This document shows, piece after piece, positions 8,901 through 18,109 of a stretch of 53,133 bases of DNA; the stretch's first letter is position 1, and each line of letters starts with the position of its first letter. The stretch spans positions 1 through 53,133 of the forward strand of contig CAIYSL010000092.1 in the NCBI GenBank assembly GCA_903928915.1. The letters are read 5' to 3'. The notes beneath the pieces are model-generated. The model worked only from the letters and a program-made list of their open reading frames with translations. It was not told where the DNA came from and made no database searches. The position numbers were made by a program, and so were the translations under genes. Origin of the DNA: an uncultured Syntrophobacterales bacterium (GTDB lineage: Bacteria; Desulfobacterota; Syntrophia; Syntrophales; UBA5619).

Positions 8901-8978
8901 AGCCCCGTCGGTATCCGGCAAAAGACGAAACCGCTGTTCACATCAACAGGGCTCATGCCCACCGGAGGGAAAAGACGC

Positions 8979-10130
8979 ATGGACCAACTCGCGAAAGAAG
9001 ACCTGAAGGACCTCTTGTCCCCCTGCGGACAGCACTGCGTATCCCTGTACATGCCCACCACGCGGGCGCCGGTCGAAGGCCGTCAGGACCCAATCCGGTT
9101 CAAGAACATGGTGCGGGAGACGGAAGAGCGGCTGATCCGGGAGGGGGTCCGCTCCGCAGAAGCGAAGGAGTTCCTGGCGCCGCTGATGAAACTGCAGGAT
9201 GACCTGGCGTTCTGGCAGCACCGGGGTGACGGGCTGGCGGTCTTCTATTCGCCGGCCCTCCTCCGTCCCTATCGCCTCCCCGTACGGTTCGCGGAACTGG
9301 CGGTGGTTGCAAACCGCTTTCACCTGAAACCGCTGCTCCCGCTGTTCACCGAAGACTCGGTGTTCTTCGTCCTGGCGCTCAGCCAGAACAAGACCCGGCT
9401 CATCCAGGGGAACCGGTACGGCGCCCGGGAGCTGGAATTGGGAAACATCCCCGCCAGCCTCGCCGAGGCCCTCAACTATGACGAGCCGGAGAAGCAGCTC
9501 CAGTTCCGCAGCAATACCTCCCTCGGAGGAGGGAAGCGGCACGCCGCGGTTTATGCCCAGGGCGGGGTCGACGACTCCAAACAGGACGTCCGCCGCTATC
9601 TGCAGCTGATCGACCGGGGGCTGCCGGAGGCGCTCCGGCAGAACGGGACCCCGCTGCTGGTGGCGGGGGTCGACTATCTCGCGTCGCTGTACCGGGAGGT
9701 GAACTCCTCGGCCAATCTCCTGGCCGAGGGGATCATCGGGAACCCCGATCTCCTCAGCCCGGAAGAGCTGCACGCCCGGGCCTGGAAGCTCGTCCAGCCC
9801 CGGTTCCTGAAGGCCCGGCAGGAGGCGATCTCCCAGTACCGGCAGGCGGCCGGTACGGGCAGGACATCCCGGGAGATCACGGAGATCGTCCCGGCCGCTG
9901 CCCAGGGACGGGTCGATAAACTGGTGGTCGCCCCGGGTGTCCAGGTCTGGGGAAGTTACGATCGCGACCGGGGGGGCGTCGCGCTCGACGGCAAACCCGC
10001 GGCCGGCAACGAAGACCTCCTGGACCTGGCCGCCATCCAGACCCTGCTGAACGGGGGAAAGGTGTACACCGCCGAGGCGGACGAGACCCTGCCGGAGCAG
10101 GCCTCGCTCGTCGCTCTGTTCCGCTACTGA
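8979..10130 (+). CDS. baeRF (bacterial archaeo-eukaryotic release factor-like) family protein
   Basis: A 383-residue cytoplasmic protein resembling the bacterial eRF1-like (baeRF) families found in many environmental bacteria. The pattern is an N-terminal domain beginning LLSPCGQHCVSLYMPTTR, a central segment with VFFVLALSQNKTRLIQGN, and a C-terminal domain containing VDKLVVAPGVQVWGSYD, corresponding to the eRF1/Pelota-like domain 2/3 fold. The ATG at 8979 follows GGAGGGA with an 8-base gap. The function of these proteins is not established; a ribosome rescue or ribosome-associated stress role has been proposed from homology to eRF1. I cannot see the GGQ catalytic loop of true release factors. 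It sits alone, between the divergent fumC and the PagL-like gene. Confidence 0.7.
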   Translation: MDQLAKEDLKDLLSPCGQHCVSLYMPTTRAPVEGRQDPIRFKNMVRETEERLIREGVRSAEAKEFLAPLMKLQDDLAFWQHRGDGLAVFYSPALLRPYRLPVRFAELAVVANRFHLKPLLPLFTEDSVFFVLALSQNKTRLIQGNRYGARELELGNIPASLAEALNYDEPEKQLQFRSNTSLGGGKRHAAVYAQGGVDDSKQDVRRYLQLIDRGLPEALRQNGTPLLVAGVDYLASLYREVNSSANLLAEGIIGNPDLLSPEELHARAWKLVQPRFLKARQEAISQYRQAAGTGRTSREITEIVPAAAQGRVDKLVVAPGVQVWGSYDRDRGGVALDGKPAAGNEDLLDLAAIQTLLNGGKVYTAEADETLPEQASLVALFRY

Positions 10131-10201
10131 GCCTCCCCCGTCGCTGCGGGCAGGAAGAAATCCGGGTCCCTGATCGAGGTCTATTCATGAGGAGGCATGC
10201 C

Positions 10202-10897
10202 ATGATCGCTGAAGCGCACCCGCGGCAACGGGAACGGGAGGCAGGCGGGTCTGAACTGTCCGGCAGGGCGGCTGCCGGGAAGACCGCGCGGCAATCGGCG
10301 GCGCAGCGGCTGGGCGCGGCGGTCGTCGGCGCGGTCCTGCTGCTGGCGGCCTTTTCCGGGGCCGCGCCTGCCGCCCAGGGGGAAGACGGCGCTGCCCGGG
10401 CGAACGGGCGATGGATCAGCGAGGCTGGATTCATCGGCGGGTACGGAACGGCGCCGATCGACGAAGGGCGCTACAAGACGGCGCTGCTGATCGCGCACAT
10501 CGGCATGGACGTCAACCGATTCCTTCCGGGGCTGCGGGGCCACCGGGGAACCCTGTCGCTTTTTCTGGAGCCGCAGTTCAACCCGGTCCTGAAGCCGTCC
10601 GCCGTCGAGTTCGGCCTGGGCATCGGGCTCCAGTATGCCTACCCGCTCACGGAACGGATCTCGCCCTATATCCTGCTGGTGACGGGCCCGCACTACATCA
10701 CCGTCGACACGACGACCCAGGCCGACGGGTTCAGCTTCTCCAATGCGATCGGCGTCGGGTTCTACCTGACGCTGACCAAGGGGGTGGCGCTCAACTGCGG
10801 CTACCGGCGCCGCCACGTCTCCAACGCCGAGCTCAGGCAGCCCAACAGCGGGATCGACAGCGACATCGGGCTGCTGGGGGTATCGTTCTTCTTCTGA
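10202..10897 (+). CDS. PagL-like outer membrane lipid A 3-O-deacylase (acyloxyacyl hydrolase family)
   Basis: An outer-membrane beta-barrel of the PagL family, which removes the 3-O acyl chain from lipid A. The C-terminal signature HVSNAELRQPNSGID matches the PagL catalytic loop: His205 and Ser207 are present, and the acidic residue 14 positions after the His is Asp219 where PagL has Glu. The protein ends in an aromatic beta-strand (LLGVSFFF), as outer membrane proteins do. The start at 10202 (GGAGG seven bases upstream) gives 231 residues with an unusually long, charged stretch of about 35 residues before the hydrophobic signal core AAVVGAVLLLAAFSGAAPAA. The signal may be longer than normal, or translation may begin at an unrecognised later codon. 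Confidence 0.8.
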   Translation: MIAEAHPRQREREAGGSELSGRAAAGKTARQSAAQRLGAAVVGAVLLLAAFSGAAPAAQGEDGAARANGRWISEAGFIGGYGTAPIDEGRYKTALLIAHIGMDVNRFLPGLRGHRGTLSLFLEPQFNPVLKPSAVEFGLGIGLQYAYPLTERISPYILLVTGPHYITVDTTTQADGFSFSNAIGVGFYLTLTKGVALNCGYRRRHVSNAELRQPNSGIDSDIGLLGVSFFF

Positions 10898-10916
10898 TCC
10901 CGCAGCCCGCCGTCCC

Positions 10917-12041
10917 TCACTTCCGGTAGCTGATCCGGTAGATCACGCCTGCCCGGTCGTCCGAGACCAGGAGGCTGCCGTCGGGCATCTCCTGGATGTC
11001 GACGGGTCGCCCCGATACGGCCCCGCCCCGCAGCCACCCCTCGGCGAACACCTCGTACCTGACCGCACGGCTTCCCTCCAGCCGCGCCAGCGTGATCCGG
11101 TAGCCGACCGCCTCCGAGCGGTTCCACGACCCGTGCTCGGCGATGAAGATCTGGTTCCGGTAGGCCGCCGGGAACATGCTCCCCCGGTAGAAGCGCATCC
11201 CGAGCGAGGCGACGTGGGCCCCCAGCTCCAGGGCCGGCGGGGTGTAGGCCGTGCAGGACTTACCCTTTCCGAACTCCGGGTCGAGGATGTCCGTGCCGTG
11301 GCAGGTGGGATAGCCGAAGTGCATCCCTTTGACCGGGGCGCGGTTCAACTCGTCCGGCGGCCGGTCGTCGCCCAGCCAGTCCCGGCCGTTGTCGGTGAAC
11401 CAGAGCTCCCCGGTCAGGGGGTGCCAGTCGAACCCCACGGTGTTGCGCACCCCGCGGCTGAAGACCTCCAGCCCGGTCCCGTCGCGGTTCATCCGCATGA
11501 TCGAGGCGTAGCGGGGATCGTCGCGCTCGCAGATGTTGCAGGGGGCCCCCACGGGCACATACAGCATGCCGTCGGGGCTGAACCGGATGAACTTCCAGCC
11601 GTGGTGCCGGTCCTTCGGGAACCGATCGTTGACCACGACCGGCGCCGGAGGGTCGGCAAGGCGGGACTCGATCCCGTCGTAGCGCAGGACGCGGTCGATC
11701 TCGGCGACGTACAGCGCCTCCCCGAAGAAGGCCACGCCGTTGGGCGAGTTCAGCCCTTTCGCCACGACGAGGACCTCGTCGGCGACACCGTCGGCGTTCC
11801 GGTCGCGGACCGCGTAGATATTCCCCTCCGCCCGGCTGCCCACGAACAGGGTGCCCCGGGCGCCGAGGGTCAGCGAACGGGCGCCGGGGACGTCGGCGGC
11901 GTAGAGGCTGATCCTGAACCCCGGCGGCAGGGAGATGCTCCCCGGCTGCGGCGCGGCGCCGAACGCCAGCCCCTCGCGCTGCCCGGAGCTACACAGGGTG
12001 AAGATGGTCAGCAGAATCGCCGCGAGCCGTCTGAATCCCAT
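10917..12041 (-). CDS. Secreted sorbosone/glucose dehydrogenase-like beta-propeller protein
   Basis: A 374-residue exported protein of the PQQ-dependent aldose/L-sorbosone dehydrogenase (GSDH) family, a six-bladed beta-propeller oxidising sugars in the periplasm. The start at 12041 follows GGGGAGGAAACG and yields a signal peptide (MGFRRLAAILLTIFTLCSS). Typical family blocks are PPGFRISLYAADVPGARSL, NSPNGVAFFGEALYVAEIDR, HHGWKFIRFSPDG, DWHPLTGELWFTDNGRD and AEHGSWNRSEAVGYR. PQQ use is expected for the family but cannot be proven here, since many bacterial relatives are of unknown cofactor. It is convergent with the PagL-like gene (19 bp between stops). Confidence 0.86.
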   Translation of the reverse strand: MGFRRLAAILLTIFTLCSSGQREGLAFGAAPQPGSISLPPGFRISLYAADVPGARSLTLGARGTLFVGSRAEGNIYAVRDRNADGVADEVLVVAKGLNSPNGVAFFGEALYVAEIDRVLRYDGIESRLADPPAPVVVNDRFPKDRHHGWKFIRFSPDGMLYVPVGAPCNICERDDPRYASIMRMNRDGTGLEVFSRGVRNTVGFDWHPLTGELWFTDNGRDWLGDDRPPDELNRAPVKGMHFGYPTCHGTDILDPEFGKGKSCTAYTPPALELGAHVASLGMRFYRGSMFPAAYRNQIFIAEHGSWNRSEAVGYRITLARLEGSRAVRYEVFAEGWLRGGAVSGRPVDIQEMPDGSLLVSDDRAGVIYRISYRK

Positions 12042-12269
12042 CGTTTCCTCCCCGTCTTTCGTTACGGGATAGCGCCTTCCTTTCTTCCGCAGGCATCGCA
12101 CCCGTGCAGGGTCCCGCCCCAGGCGAGGGCGCCGACTGCACCGCACTCCCGTCCAGGGATCGCTTCCGCACCGGCCTTGACTTGCCCCCTGCGCCGGCCT
12201 GTGGTATCCTCCACCTGTCGGAGGGCAACGGTTTACGGTAAGCCCCTCTCTTCAGCCCGTGGAGGAGTT

Positions 12270-13376
12270 ATGAGTATACTGTTTGCAAGCGGCGAAATCA
12301 ACGGCATGCGGCTGCGAAACCGGTTCGTCCGGTCGGCCACCTGGGAGGGGATGGCCTCCGCGGACGGCGCGGTGACCCCGAAGCTGATCGAAACCATGGC
12401 CCTCCTGGCCAAGGGCGGCGTGGGGCTCGTCATCAGCAGCCATGCCTACGTCCGGCCCGACGGCCAGGCATCCCCCTGGCAGATCGGCGTGTACGAGGAC
12501 GGGCTGATCGACGGGCTGCGGCAGATGACCGCGGCGGTCCATCAGGCGGGCGGCAGGATCGTCCTGCAAGTGGCCCATGCCGGCACCTTTGCAGCGGAGG
12601 AGCTCACCAAAACACCCCCGCTGGTCGTTTCCGATTATGACGGTCTGGCCAAGACGCCGCGCAGGGAACTGACGGCGGACGATATCGTGGAGCTGGTGGC
12701 CGCCTTTGCCGCGGCTGCCGGCCGGGCCAAGGCGGCCGGGTTCGACGGGGTCCAGATCCATTCCGCCCACGGCTACCTGCTCAGCCAGTTCCTCTCCCCG
12801 GCGTTCAACCGCCGCACCGACGACTACGGCGGGGACATCCGGAACCGCTGCCGGATTCATCTCGAAATACTCCAGGCAGTCAGGAAAGTCACGGGTGCCG
12901 ACTACCCGGTGCTGATCAAGCTGAACTGCCGCGACTTCACGGAAGGGGGCCTCACCCTGGAGGACTCCCTGGGCGCCGCCGGTCTCTTGGCCGAGGCGGG
13001 CATCGACGCGATCGAGGTCAGCGGGGGGCTCCTCACCAGCCGCAAACTCTCCCCCGTCCGGCCGCATATCGACTCGGAGGAGAAAGAAGCCTATTTCCGG
13101 GAGGAGCTGGCTCAATTCAGAACCCGGATTCACGTTCCTCTGATCCTGGTCGGCGGAATCCGATCCTTTACTGTCGCCGAACGGCTCGTGGCCGGAGGAT
13201 CGACGGACTATGTCTCCCTGAGCCGCCCCTTCATCTGCGAGCCGGACCTGATCGCCCGCTGGCAGGGAGGCGACCGCCGCCCGGCGGCATGCAAATCCGA
13301 TAATCTCTGCTTCACCCCCGGATTAGAGGGCGGCGGGATCCGGTGCGTGACCTACGAACGGGGAGGGCCGGCATAG
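12270..13376 (+). CDS. NADH:flavin oxidoreductase, Old Yellow Enzyme family
   Basis: An FMN TIM-barrel reductase of 368 residues. It starts MSILFASGEINGMRLRNRFV at an ATG preceded by GGAGGAG (12261-12267). Family features are RFVRSATWEG, the active-site motif IHSAHGYLLSQFLSPAFNRR with the paired histidines that bind the carbonyl oxygen, TDDYGGDIRNR and the phosphate-binding VGGIRSFTVAE. After the barrel a short Cys-bearing tail (NLCFTPGL...IRC) recalls the start of the Fe-S module of 2,4-dienoyl-CoA reductases, but the flavodoxin-like and NADH domains are absent, so this is a single-domain ene-reductase. The substrate is unknown. The frame continues far upstream without a domain; that extension is a shadow of the opposite gene. 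Confidence 0.92.
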   Translation: MSILFASGEINGMRLRNRFVRSATWEGMASADGAVTPKLIETMALLAKGGVGLVISSHAYVRPDGQASPWQIGVYEDGLIDGLRQMTAAVHQAGGRIVLQVAHAGTFAAEELTKTPPLVVSDYDGLAKTPRRELTADDIVELVAAFAAAAGRAKAAGFDGVQIHSAHGYLLSQFLSPAFNRRTDDYGGDIRNRCRIHLEILQAVRKVTGADYPVLIKLNCRDFTEGGLTLEDSLGAAGLLAEAGIDAIEVSGGLLTSRKLSPVRPHIDSEEKEAYFREELAQFRTRIHVPLILVGGIRSFTVAERLVAGGSTDYVSLSRPFICEPDLIARWQGGDRRPAACKSDNLCFTPGLEGGGIRCVTYERGGPA

Positions 13377-13485
13377 CGGCCGGGGAAAAACCGGGTCTGT
13401 GGACAGACCGGGATGAATGAATCCGACAATGCCAAATCCTGGCAGGCTTAGTTGCTATCCATCACGGAACATGAGGAGGTCCCCG

Positions 13486-14370
13486 ATGAACAGGTATTCC
13501 GCAAGAGCAGGATGGGCGTTCTTTCTGTTGTTGACGCTGGCCGGTTGTGCGGCGACCTCGGCGTCGCCTAAGGTATCCGGCACCATCACGCCTCCGACGT
13601 CGCCCGACGCACTGTCCGGGGAACGACCGGGGTATGTGATCGGCTATCTCAAGCCGGCGGAGCTCCCGAGCAGCCAAGCCTTTCTCCCGCCGCCGCCCGC
13701 AGCCGGGAGCGCGGCATTGGCAGCCGATGAAGAGGCCTACCGGTCCACCCGCGTACTCCGCGATACGCCGCGCTGGGCACTGGCCGCGAAGGACGCGGAC
13801 CTGACCTTCCCGAATGCGGCCCGGACCTTCTCCTGCGCCCTCGGCATCCCCATCTCGGAGGAGGCGACGCCGCACCTGAACATGCTGATCCGCCGCGTGC
13901 GGGCCGATGCGAGCCGGGCGAACGACAAGGCCAAGGCCCTCTACAAGCGGAAGCGCCCGTACCTGGCCCATGGCGACGCGAGCTGCACGCCGAAAGAGAA
14001 GCACAAGGACGACTCCTATCCTTCGGGACACACCTCGATCGGGTGGGCCTGGGCGCTGGTGCTCGCGGAGATCGCGCCGGATCGCATGGACGCCATCTTC
14101 AGCCGGGGGCTTGCGTACGGCGAGAGCCGCGTCGTCTGCGGGGTGCACTGGATGAGCGACATCCAGGCGGGCCGCATCGTCGGGGCCGCAACGGTGAGCC
14201 GCCTGCACGGCGACCCGGTGTTTGCGGCCCAGATCGAGCTGGCACGCAAGGAGGTCGAAGCGGCCCGGGCCGCGGGCGCGAAACCGGCCGTCGACTGCGC
14301 AGCCGAGGCGCAGGCGCTTGCCGCCGGACAGTCGGGGGCTCCCTTGAAGAACAGCCCTCTCGCAAAGTAG
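13486..14370 (+). CDS. Class A nonspecific acid phosphatase, PAP2 superfamily, lipoprotein
   Basis: A 294-residue exported phosphatase. The lipobox LTLAGC gives an acylated Cys near residue 20, so it is membrane-anchored in the periplasm. The class A signature K-x6-RP ... PSGH ... SR-x5-H-x3-D is complete: KALYKRKRP, YPSGHTSIGWAWA and SRVVCGVHWMSD. These residues bind phosphate and carry the catalytic histidines of PhoN/PhoC-type enzymes, which hydrolyse organic phosphomonoesters. The ATG at 13486 follows GAGGAGG by six bases. The N-terminal ~70 residues after the lipid anchor are a Pro/Ser-rich linker. The enzyme would release phosphate from scavenged organophosphates. Confidence 0.93.
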   Translation: MNRYSARAGWAFFLLLTLAGCAATSASPKVSGTITPPTSPDALSGERPGYVIGYLKPAELPSSQAFLPPPPAAGSAALAADEEAYRSTRVLRDTPRWALAAKDADLTFPNAARTFSCALGIPISEEATPHLNMLIRRVRADASRANDKAKALYKRKRPYLAHGDASCTPKEKHKDDSYPSGHTSIGWAWALVLAEIAPDRMDAIFSRGLAYGESRVVCGVHWMSDIQAGRIVGAATVSRLHGDPVFAAQIELARKEVEAARAAGAKPAVDCAAEAQALAAGQSGAPLKNSPLAK

Positions 14371-14373
14371 GCC

Positions 14374-15190
14374 GTGAGAACGGCAATGTCCGCACACGGC
14401 AACGGCGCGGCAACACGGCTCCGTTTCCACAGGATACCGGGACCCACAGTGACGGGGGTACTGTTCCTGCTGCTGCTCTTCTCCGGTTCCCCGACGGCGC
14501 CCGACGCAGCGATGCTGTATACCTGTACGGACCGGGCGGGAAACGTATCGATCACGGACAGCCCGACGCCCGATGCGCAATGCGAATCGCGCGGCAGGGG
14601 CGCGGAATCGTTACCGCAAGAGGCGCAAAGAGCCGGCATCGAGACGATCCCCTACCCGTCTGAGGATGGTATCGTGCCGAAGGCGGAGGTGACCGAGAAC
14701 CTCGCCTATACCTACTACACCGCAGAGGCGGACTCGCGGAAGTCGCTCCTGAGTATATTGAATGCTTCGTCACCGATCCGGCATCAGGGCAGAGTCTATC
14801 ATGGGTGGTATGACTCTCACGTATCCTGGTCCTGCGGGGCGGTCTCACAGGGCAGACAGAACATACAGGATTACCAAGGTCACTGTCACATTGATCGGCA
14901 CGATCACGTTACCCCAGCTGAGGGGGGAGACCTTGTCACAACGAGGCAGGTTCGATGCGTTTCTTTCAGCGCTACGTATCCACGAGCTGGGTCACCATGA
15001 CATTGCCAGGGACGCTGCGGCAGAGATCGGCAGAAGAATTCTTTCCTTGTCTGACATGTTAAATGGCCAGGCACTCCTGTCGGCTGCCAACGACCTCGGA
15101 CGGCAAGCGCTGAAGGAATTCAAACAGAGCGCAGACCGATACGACGCCGAGACAAGACATGGCTGGACCCAGGGGGCGCGGCTCGACTGA
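14374..15190 (+). pseudogene. Frameshifted secreted DUF922-type (HExxH) protein with N-terminal DUF4124-like segment
   Basis: Two overlapping frames make one protein. The first (GTG 14374 or ATG 14386) has a signal peptide, a DUF4124-like start (AAMLYTCTDRAGNVSITD) and the first half of a DUF922-like domain (TYYTAEADSRKSL, GRVYHGWYDSHVSWS). The second frame continues with TYRITKVTVTLIGTITLPQL and the metalloprotease-like motif ALRIHELGHHDIARDAA, then runs to a normal end at 15190. The switch lies at about 14840-14870 and needs a +1 shift. DUF922 proteins are described as putative secreted zinc proteases. This is either a recent pseudogene, a sequencing error or, least likely, programmed frameshifting; I see no slippery heptamer. 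Confidence 0.72.
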
Positions 15191-15242
15191 CAGGATCGCG
15201 CATTGGCCGCTTCGGCGATCCCAATACTGCGGCACAGGTTTT

Positions 15243-16358
15243 CTACGACGGGCGTTCTTTTTTCTTCTTCAGCAGGTGGACGCTCCGCGGGATCTCCACC
15301 TCCACCTTGTCGGCGTGGGTGAACCGCTGGGCGTCGCGGGGGTTGTACTGGTCGATGATCATCTTCTTGTCGCCGATGGCCACGGTGCACTTCGCCAGCG
15401 ACCCGGCGTACATGTAGGACCTGAGGGTCCCGCAGACCACGTTCTTGCGCTTGATCCCGCAGTCGAGGGAGATGGTCACGCTCTCCGGCCGGATGACCAT
15501 CAGGACCTCGTCGCCCGGGGCGATATCCTTCTGCTCCAGGCTGACCTCGAAGGCGCCGTAGGGGGTATCGACGGAGGCGGTGTGAGCCGCCGCGTCGAGC
15601 GCGGAGACGGTCCCGTCCATGAAATTGACGTACCCGACGAACCCGGCGATGAACTCGTTGGCCGGCCGCTCGTAGATCTCGATCGGGGTCCCCACCTGCT
15701 CGATCAGCCCGTCCTTCATCACGACCAGGCGGTCGGAGATCGCCATCGCCTCGAACTGGTCGTGGGTCACGAACACGGTGGTGATGTGCAGCCGCTCCTG
15801 GAGCTTGCGGATCTCCTCGCGCATCACGAGCCTGAGGTTCGCGTCGAGGTTGGACAGGGGCTCGTCGAGGAGCAGGACCTTGGGTTCGAGGCTGAGCGCC
15901 CGGGCAAAGGCCACGCGCTGCTGCTGGCCGCCGGAGAGCTTGTCGATCATCCGCTCGCCGAAGGCCTTGAGCTCCACCATCTCGAGCAGTTCGCTTACCC
16001 GCGCCCTGATCCGCTCCTTCGGCCAGCCGTTGATCTTCAGTCCGTACCCGACGTTTTCCGCCACGGTCATGTGGGGGAACAGGGCATAGTTCTGGAAGCA
16101 GATCCGCGTGTCCCTGAGGTTGGGAGGGAGGTCGTTGACCCGTTTGCCGTCGAGGATGATGTCGCCCGCGCTGACGTCGGTGAACCCGCCGATCAGCCGG
16201 AGCAGCGTCGTCTTGCCGCAGCCGCTGGGGCCCACGAAGGTCACCAGTTCCCCCTCGTTCACCTCCAGCGAGATCCCCTTCAGGACCTCGTTCGTCCCGT
16301 AGAACTTATGGATGTCCCTGAGGACCAGCATCGGCCGTGCGTCCCGTTCCCCACTCAT
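15243..16358 (-). CDS. ABC transporter ATP-binding protein (ferric/2-aminoethylphosphonate importer type)
   Basis: A 371-residue ATPase of the PotA/FbpC/PhnT group, energising the importer encoded just upstream in the same operon. Walker A is GPSGCGKTT, the signature is LSGGQQQRVAFARAL, Walker B is VLLLDEPLSNLDA, and the switch histidine is in FVTHDQFEAM. The C-terminal ~130 residues form a TOBE regulatory domain. It begins 24 bp after the permease stop, with GGGGAC before the ATG. The family includes ferric-iron (FbpC/AfuC) and putative aminoethylphosphonate (PhnT2) ATPases that cannot be separated by eye; phnW in the window makes AEP a fair candidate substrate. Confidence 0.9.
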   Translation of the reverse strand: MSGERDARPMLVLRDIHKFYGTNEVLKGISLEVNEGELVTFVGPSGCGKTTLLRLIGGFTDVSAGDIILDGKRVNDLPPNLRDTRICFQNYALFPHMTVAENVGYGLKINGWPKERIRARVSELLEMVELKAFGERMIDKLSGGQQQRVAFARALSLEPKVLLLDEPLSNLDANLRLVMREEIRKLQERLHITTVFVTHDQFEAMAISDRLVVMKDGLIEQVGTPIEIYERPANEFIAGFVGYVNFMDGTVSALDAAAHTASVDTPYGAFEVSLEQKDIAPGDEVLMVIRPESVTISLDCGIKRKNVVCGTLRSYMYAGSLAKCTVAIGDKKMIIDQYNPRDAQRFTHADKVEVEIPRSVHLLKKKKERPS

Positions 16359-16381
16359 CGATCAGGAGTCCCCCTTCCCTG

Positions 16382-18073
16382 TCACGCCGCGGGCTTGCCC
16401 ATGGCGCTGCCCAGACGGGTCTTTTTCGTGATGTAATTCAGTATTGCCACGCAGCCCATGACGATCAGGACCAGCTTGATGGTCGTGGCCGAGGCGATGC
16501 CGATCTCCCCGTACACCGCGGCGTCGAAGATCTTCACGGCGGCGAGCTGAAACCCGGGGCTGACCAGAAACACGACGGCGCTCAACGAGACGATGGCCGT
16601 CATGAAGGTGTAGATGAACCCCGCGATGAAGGCGGGAAACATGATCGGCAGGACGATCCGGAAGAAGGTGGTCAGGAAGCTCGCCCCCAGGTCGGCGGAG
16701 GCCTCTTCGATCTCGATATGGATCTGGTGGAGCTTGCTGATCCCCGCCTCGACGCCGACGGCGAGGAACCGGAACACGCAGTTGAGCGCCAGGATCATGA
16801 TGCCGCCGGTGAGCTGCAAGGGCGGCGCGCTGAAGGCCAGCAGGTACCCGATGCCGAGAACCGTCCCGGGCAAGGCGAACCCCGACAGCGACGCCATCTC
16901 GATGAAGCTGCGGCCAAAGAATTTCCCCCGCACGATGACGTAGGCCAGAAGCACGCCGATCACGGCGCCGATCACGGCCGCCACCAGGCTCACCCGGATG
17001 CTGTTGTAGATCGCCTGGTTCGAGGTGAAGTCGAGATAGTTGCTCAGGACGAACCGGTCGGTTACCCCGAGGATCTTGTAGAAGGAGGCGGCCAGGACGA
17101 CGGCGAAGCAGATGAAGATCGCCCCGGCGGCCAGGGTGGTGATCAGGACGAAGGGGACCTTGATCAAGGGCGTAATCTTCCGCGGCTCCGCGGCGACGGG
17201 CTTCCCGCCGATGGTGGTGAATTTCTTCCCCTCGAGCAGATAGTTGTGGATGAAGAAGATGACGATGCAGGGGGCGATCAGGACGACCGACAGCACGCTC
17301 CCCATGTTGAAATCAGACTCCCCGGTGATCATCGTGTAGGTGTCCGGCGCCAGGAAAGGGGTCCTGCCGCCGAGGATGGCGGCGTTTCCGAATTCGGCGA
17401 TGGTCATGACAAAGATCAGGAGCCCCGCCTTGAGGAGCCCCGGGGCCATCAGCGGGATCGTGATCGTTCGCAGGATCGTCGCCTCGGATGCCCCCATGTC
17501 GTAGGCGCTCTCCTCGAGGTTGGGGTTGAGCGACATCAGCGTGCTTTCGAGCATCATGTAGGCAAGCGGGATGAACGCCAGGGTCTGCGAGATGACCACA
17601 CCGCTGAACCCGTACAGCTCCCAGTGGAGGTCCAGCATGCGGGTGACGAGGCCGTTCCGACCGAAGAGGATGATGAGCGACAGGGCGAACAGGTACGGGG
17701 GGGCGATCAGCGGGACCAGCGAGATGATCTTCAGCGGCTTGCGCAAAAGCCAGGGCCCGCGGGTCGTCATGTAGGCCAGACAGAACCCGATCACCAGGCA
17801 GACCGCCGTGTTGATCGCCCCCAGCAGCAGCGTGTTGACCAGTGACCGGTAGTAGTAGCTCTTGGCGAAAAAGGCCCGGTAGTATTCCAGGGTGAACCCC
17901 GCGGGCCCCCGCACGCTCTTGATCAGGACCGCGATGATCGGGTAGAGGAGAAAGAAGGCCAAGAGCAAGAACAGGACGGCGGCCAGGATGTTGATCAGGT
18001 TGGCGTTCAGGAAGTCCTTGATCCTGCTGCCGCTGCCCGCCTGCACCTTCAGGGATAGTTCCGCCGTTGCCAT
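16382..18073 (-). CDS. ABC transporter permease, double-length (ferric/2-aminoethylphosphonate type)
   Basis: A 563-residue inner-membrane permease containing two fused BPD_transp_1 halves, about twelve membrane segments in all. Each half carries an EAA-type loop (near EESAYDMGASEATILRTITI and EEASADLGASFLTTFFRIVL). Single-chain double permeases of this size are characteristic of the FbpB/AfuB ferric group and of the putative AEP transporter permease PhnU2. It is the middle gene of binding protein-permease-ATPase, beginning 36 bp after the binding-protein stop. A first hydrophobic segment near residue 30 (IINILAAVLFLLLAFFLLYP region) starts the first half. Confidence 0.9.
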   Translation of the reverse strand: MATAELSLKVQAGSGSRIKDFLNANLINILAAVLFLLLAFFLLYPIIAVLIKSVRGPAGFTLEYYRAFFAKSYYYRSLVNTLLLGAINTAVCLVIGFCLAYMTTRGPWLLRKPLKIISLVPLIAPPYLFALSLIILFGRNGLVTRMLDLHWELYGFSGVVISQTLAFIPLAYMMLESTLMSLNPNLEESAYDMGASEATILRTITIPLMAPGLLKAGLLIFVMTIAEFGNAAILGGRTPFLAPDTYTMITGESDFNMGSVLSVVLIAPCIVIFFIHNYLLEGKKFTTIGGKPVAAEPRKITPLIKVPFVLITTLAAGAIFICFAVVLAASFYKILGVTDRFVLSNYLDFTSNQAIYNSIRVSLVAAVIGAVIGVLLAYVIVRGKFFGRSFIEMASLSGFALPGTVLGIGYLLAFSAPPLQLTGGIMILALNCVFRFLAVGVEAGISKLHQIHIEIEEASADLGASFLTTFFRIVLPIMFPAFIAGFIYTFMTAIVSLSAVVFLVSPGFQLAAVKIFDAAVYGEIGIASATTIKLVLIVMGCVAILNYITKKTRLGSAMGKPAA

Positions 18074-18109
18074 CTTTCTCCTCTACGTTCACCCACGATC
18101 GGGGCCGGA

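Larger units (their letters stand above)
8669..8978. other. Divergent intergenic region fumC / baeRF gene
   Basis: About 310 bp without a gene. It holds the fumC promoter (8767-8795, minus strand) and a 13-bp hairpin (8866-8900) before the baeRF-like gene. I see no convincing plus-strand promoter. Confidence 0.6.

Noticed and set aside
11133-12269. The upstream extension of the Old Yellow Enzyme frame
   Set aside because: It is antisense to the sorbosone-dehydrogenase-like gene and has no similarity to known proteins; a good ribosome site and the family N-terminus are at 12270.
13394-13409. Hairpin GGTCTG-TGGA-CAGACC after the Old Yellow Enzyme gene
   Set aside because: Only six base pairs and no U-run, so not called as a terminator.
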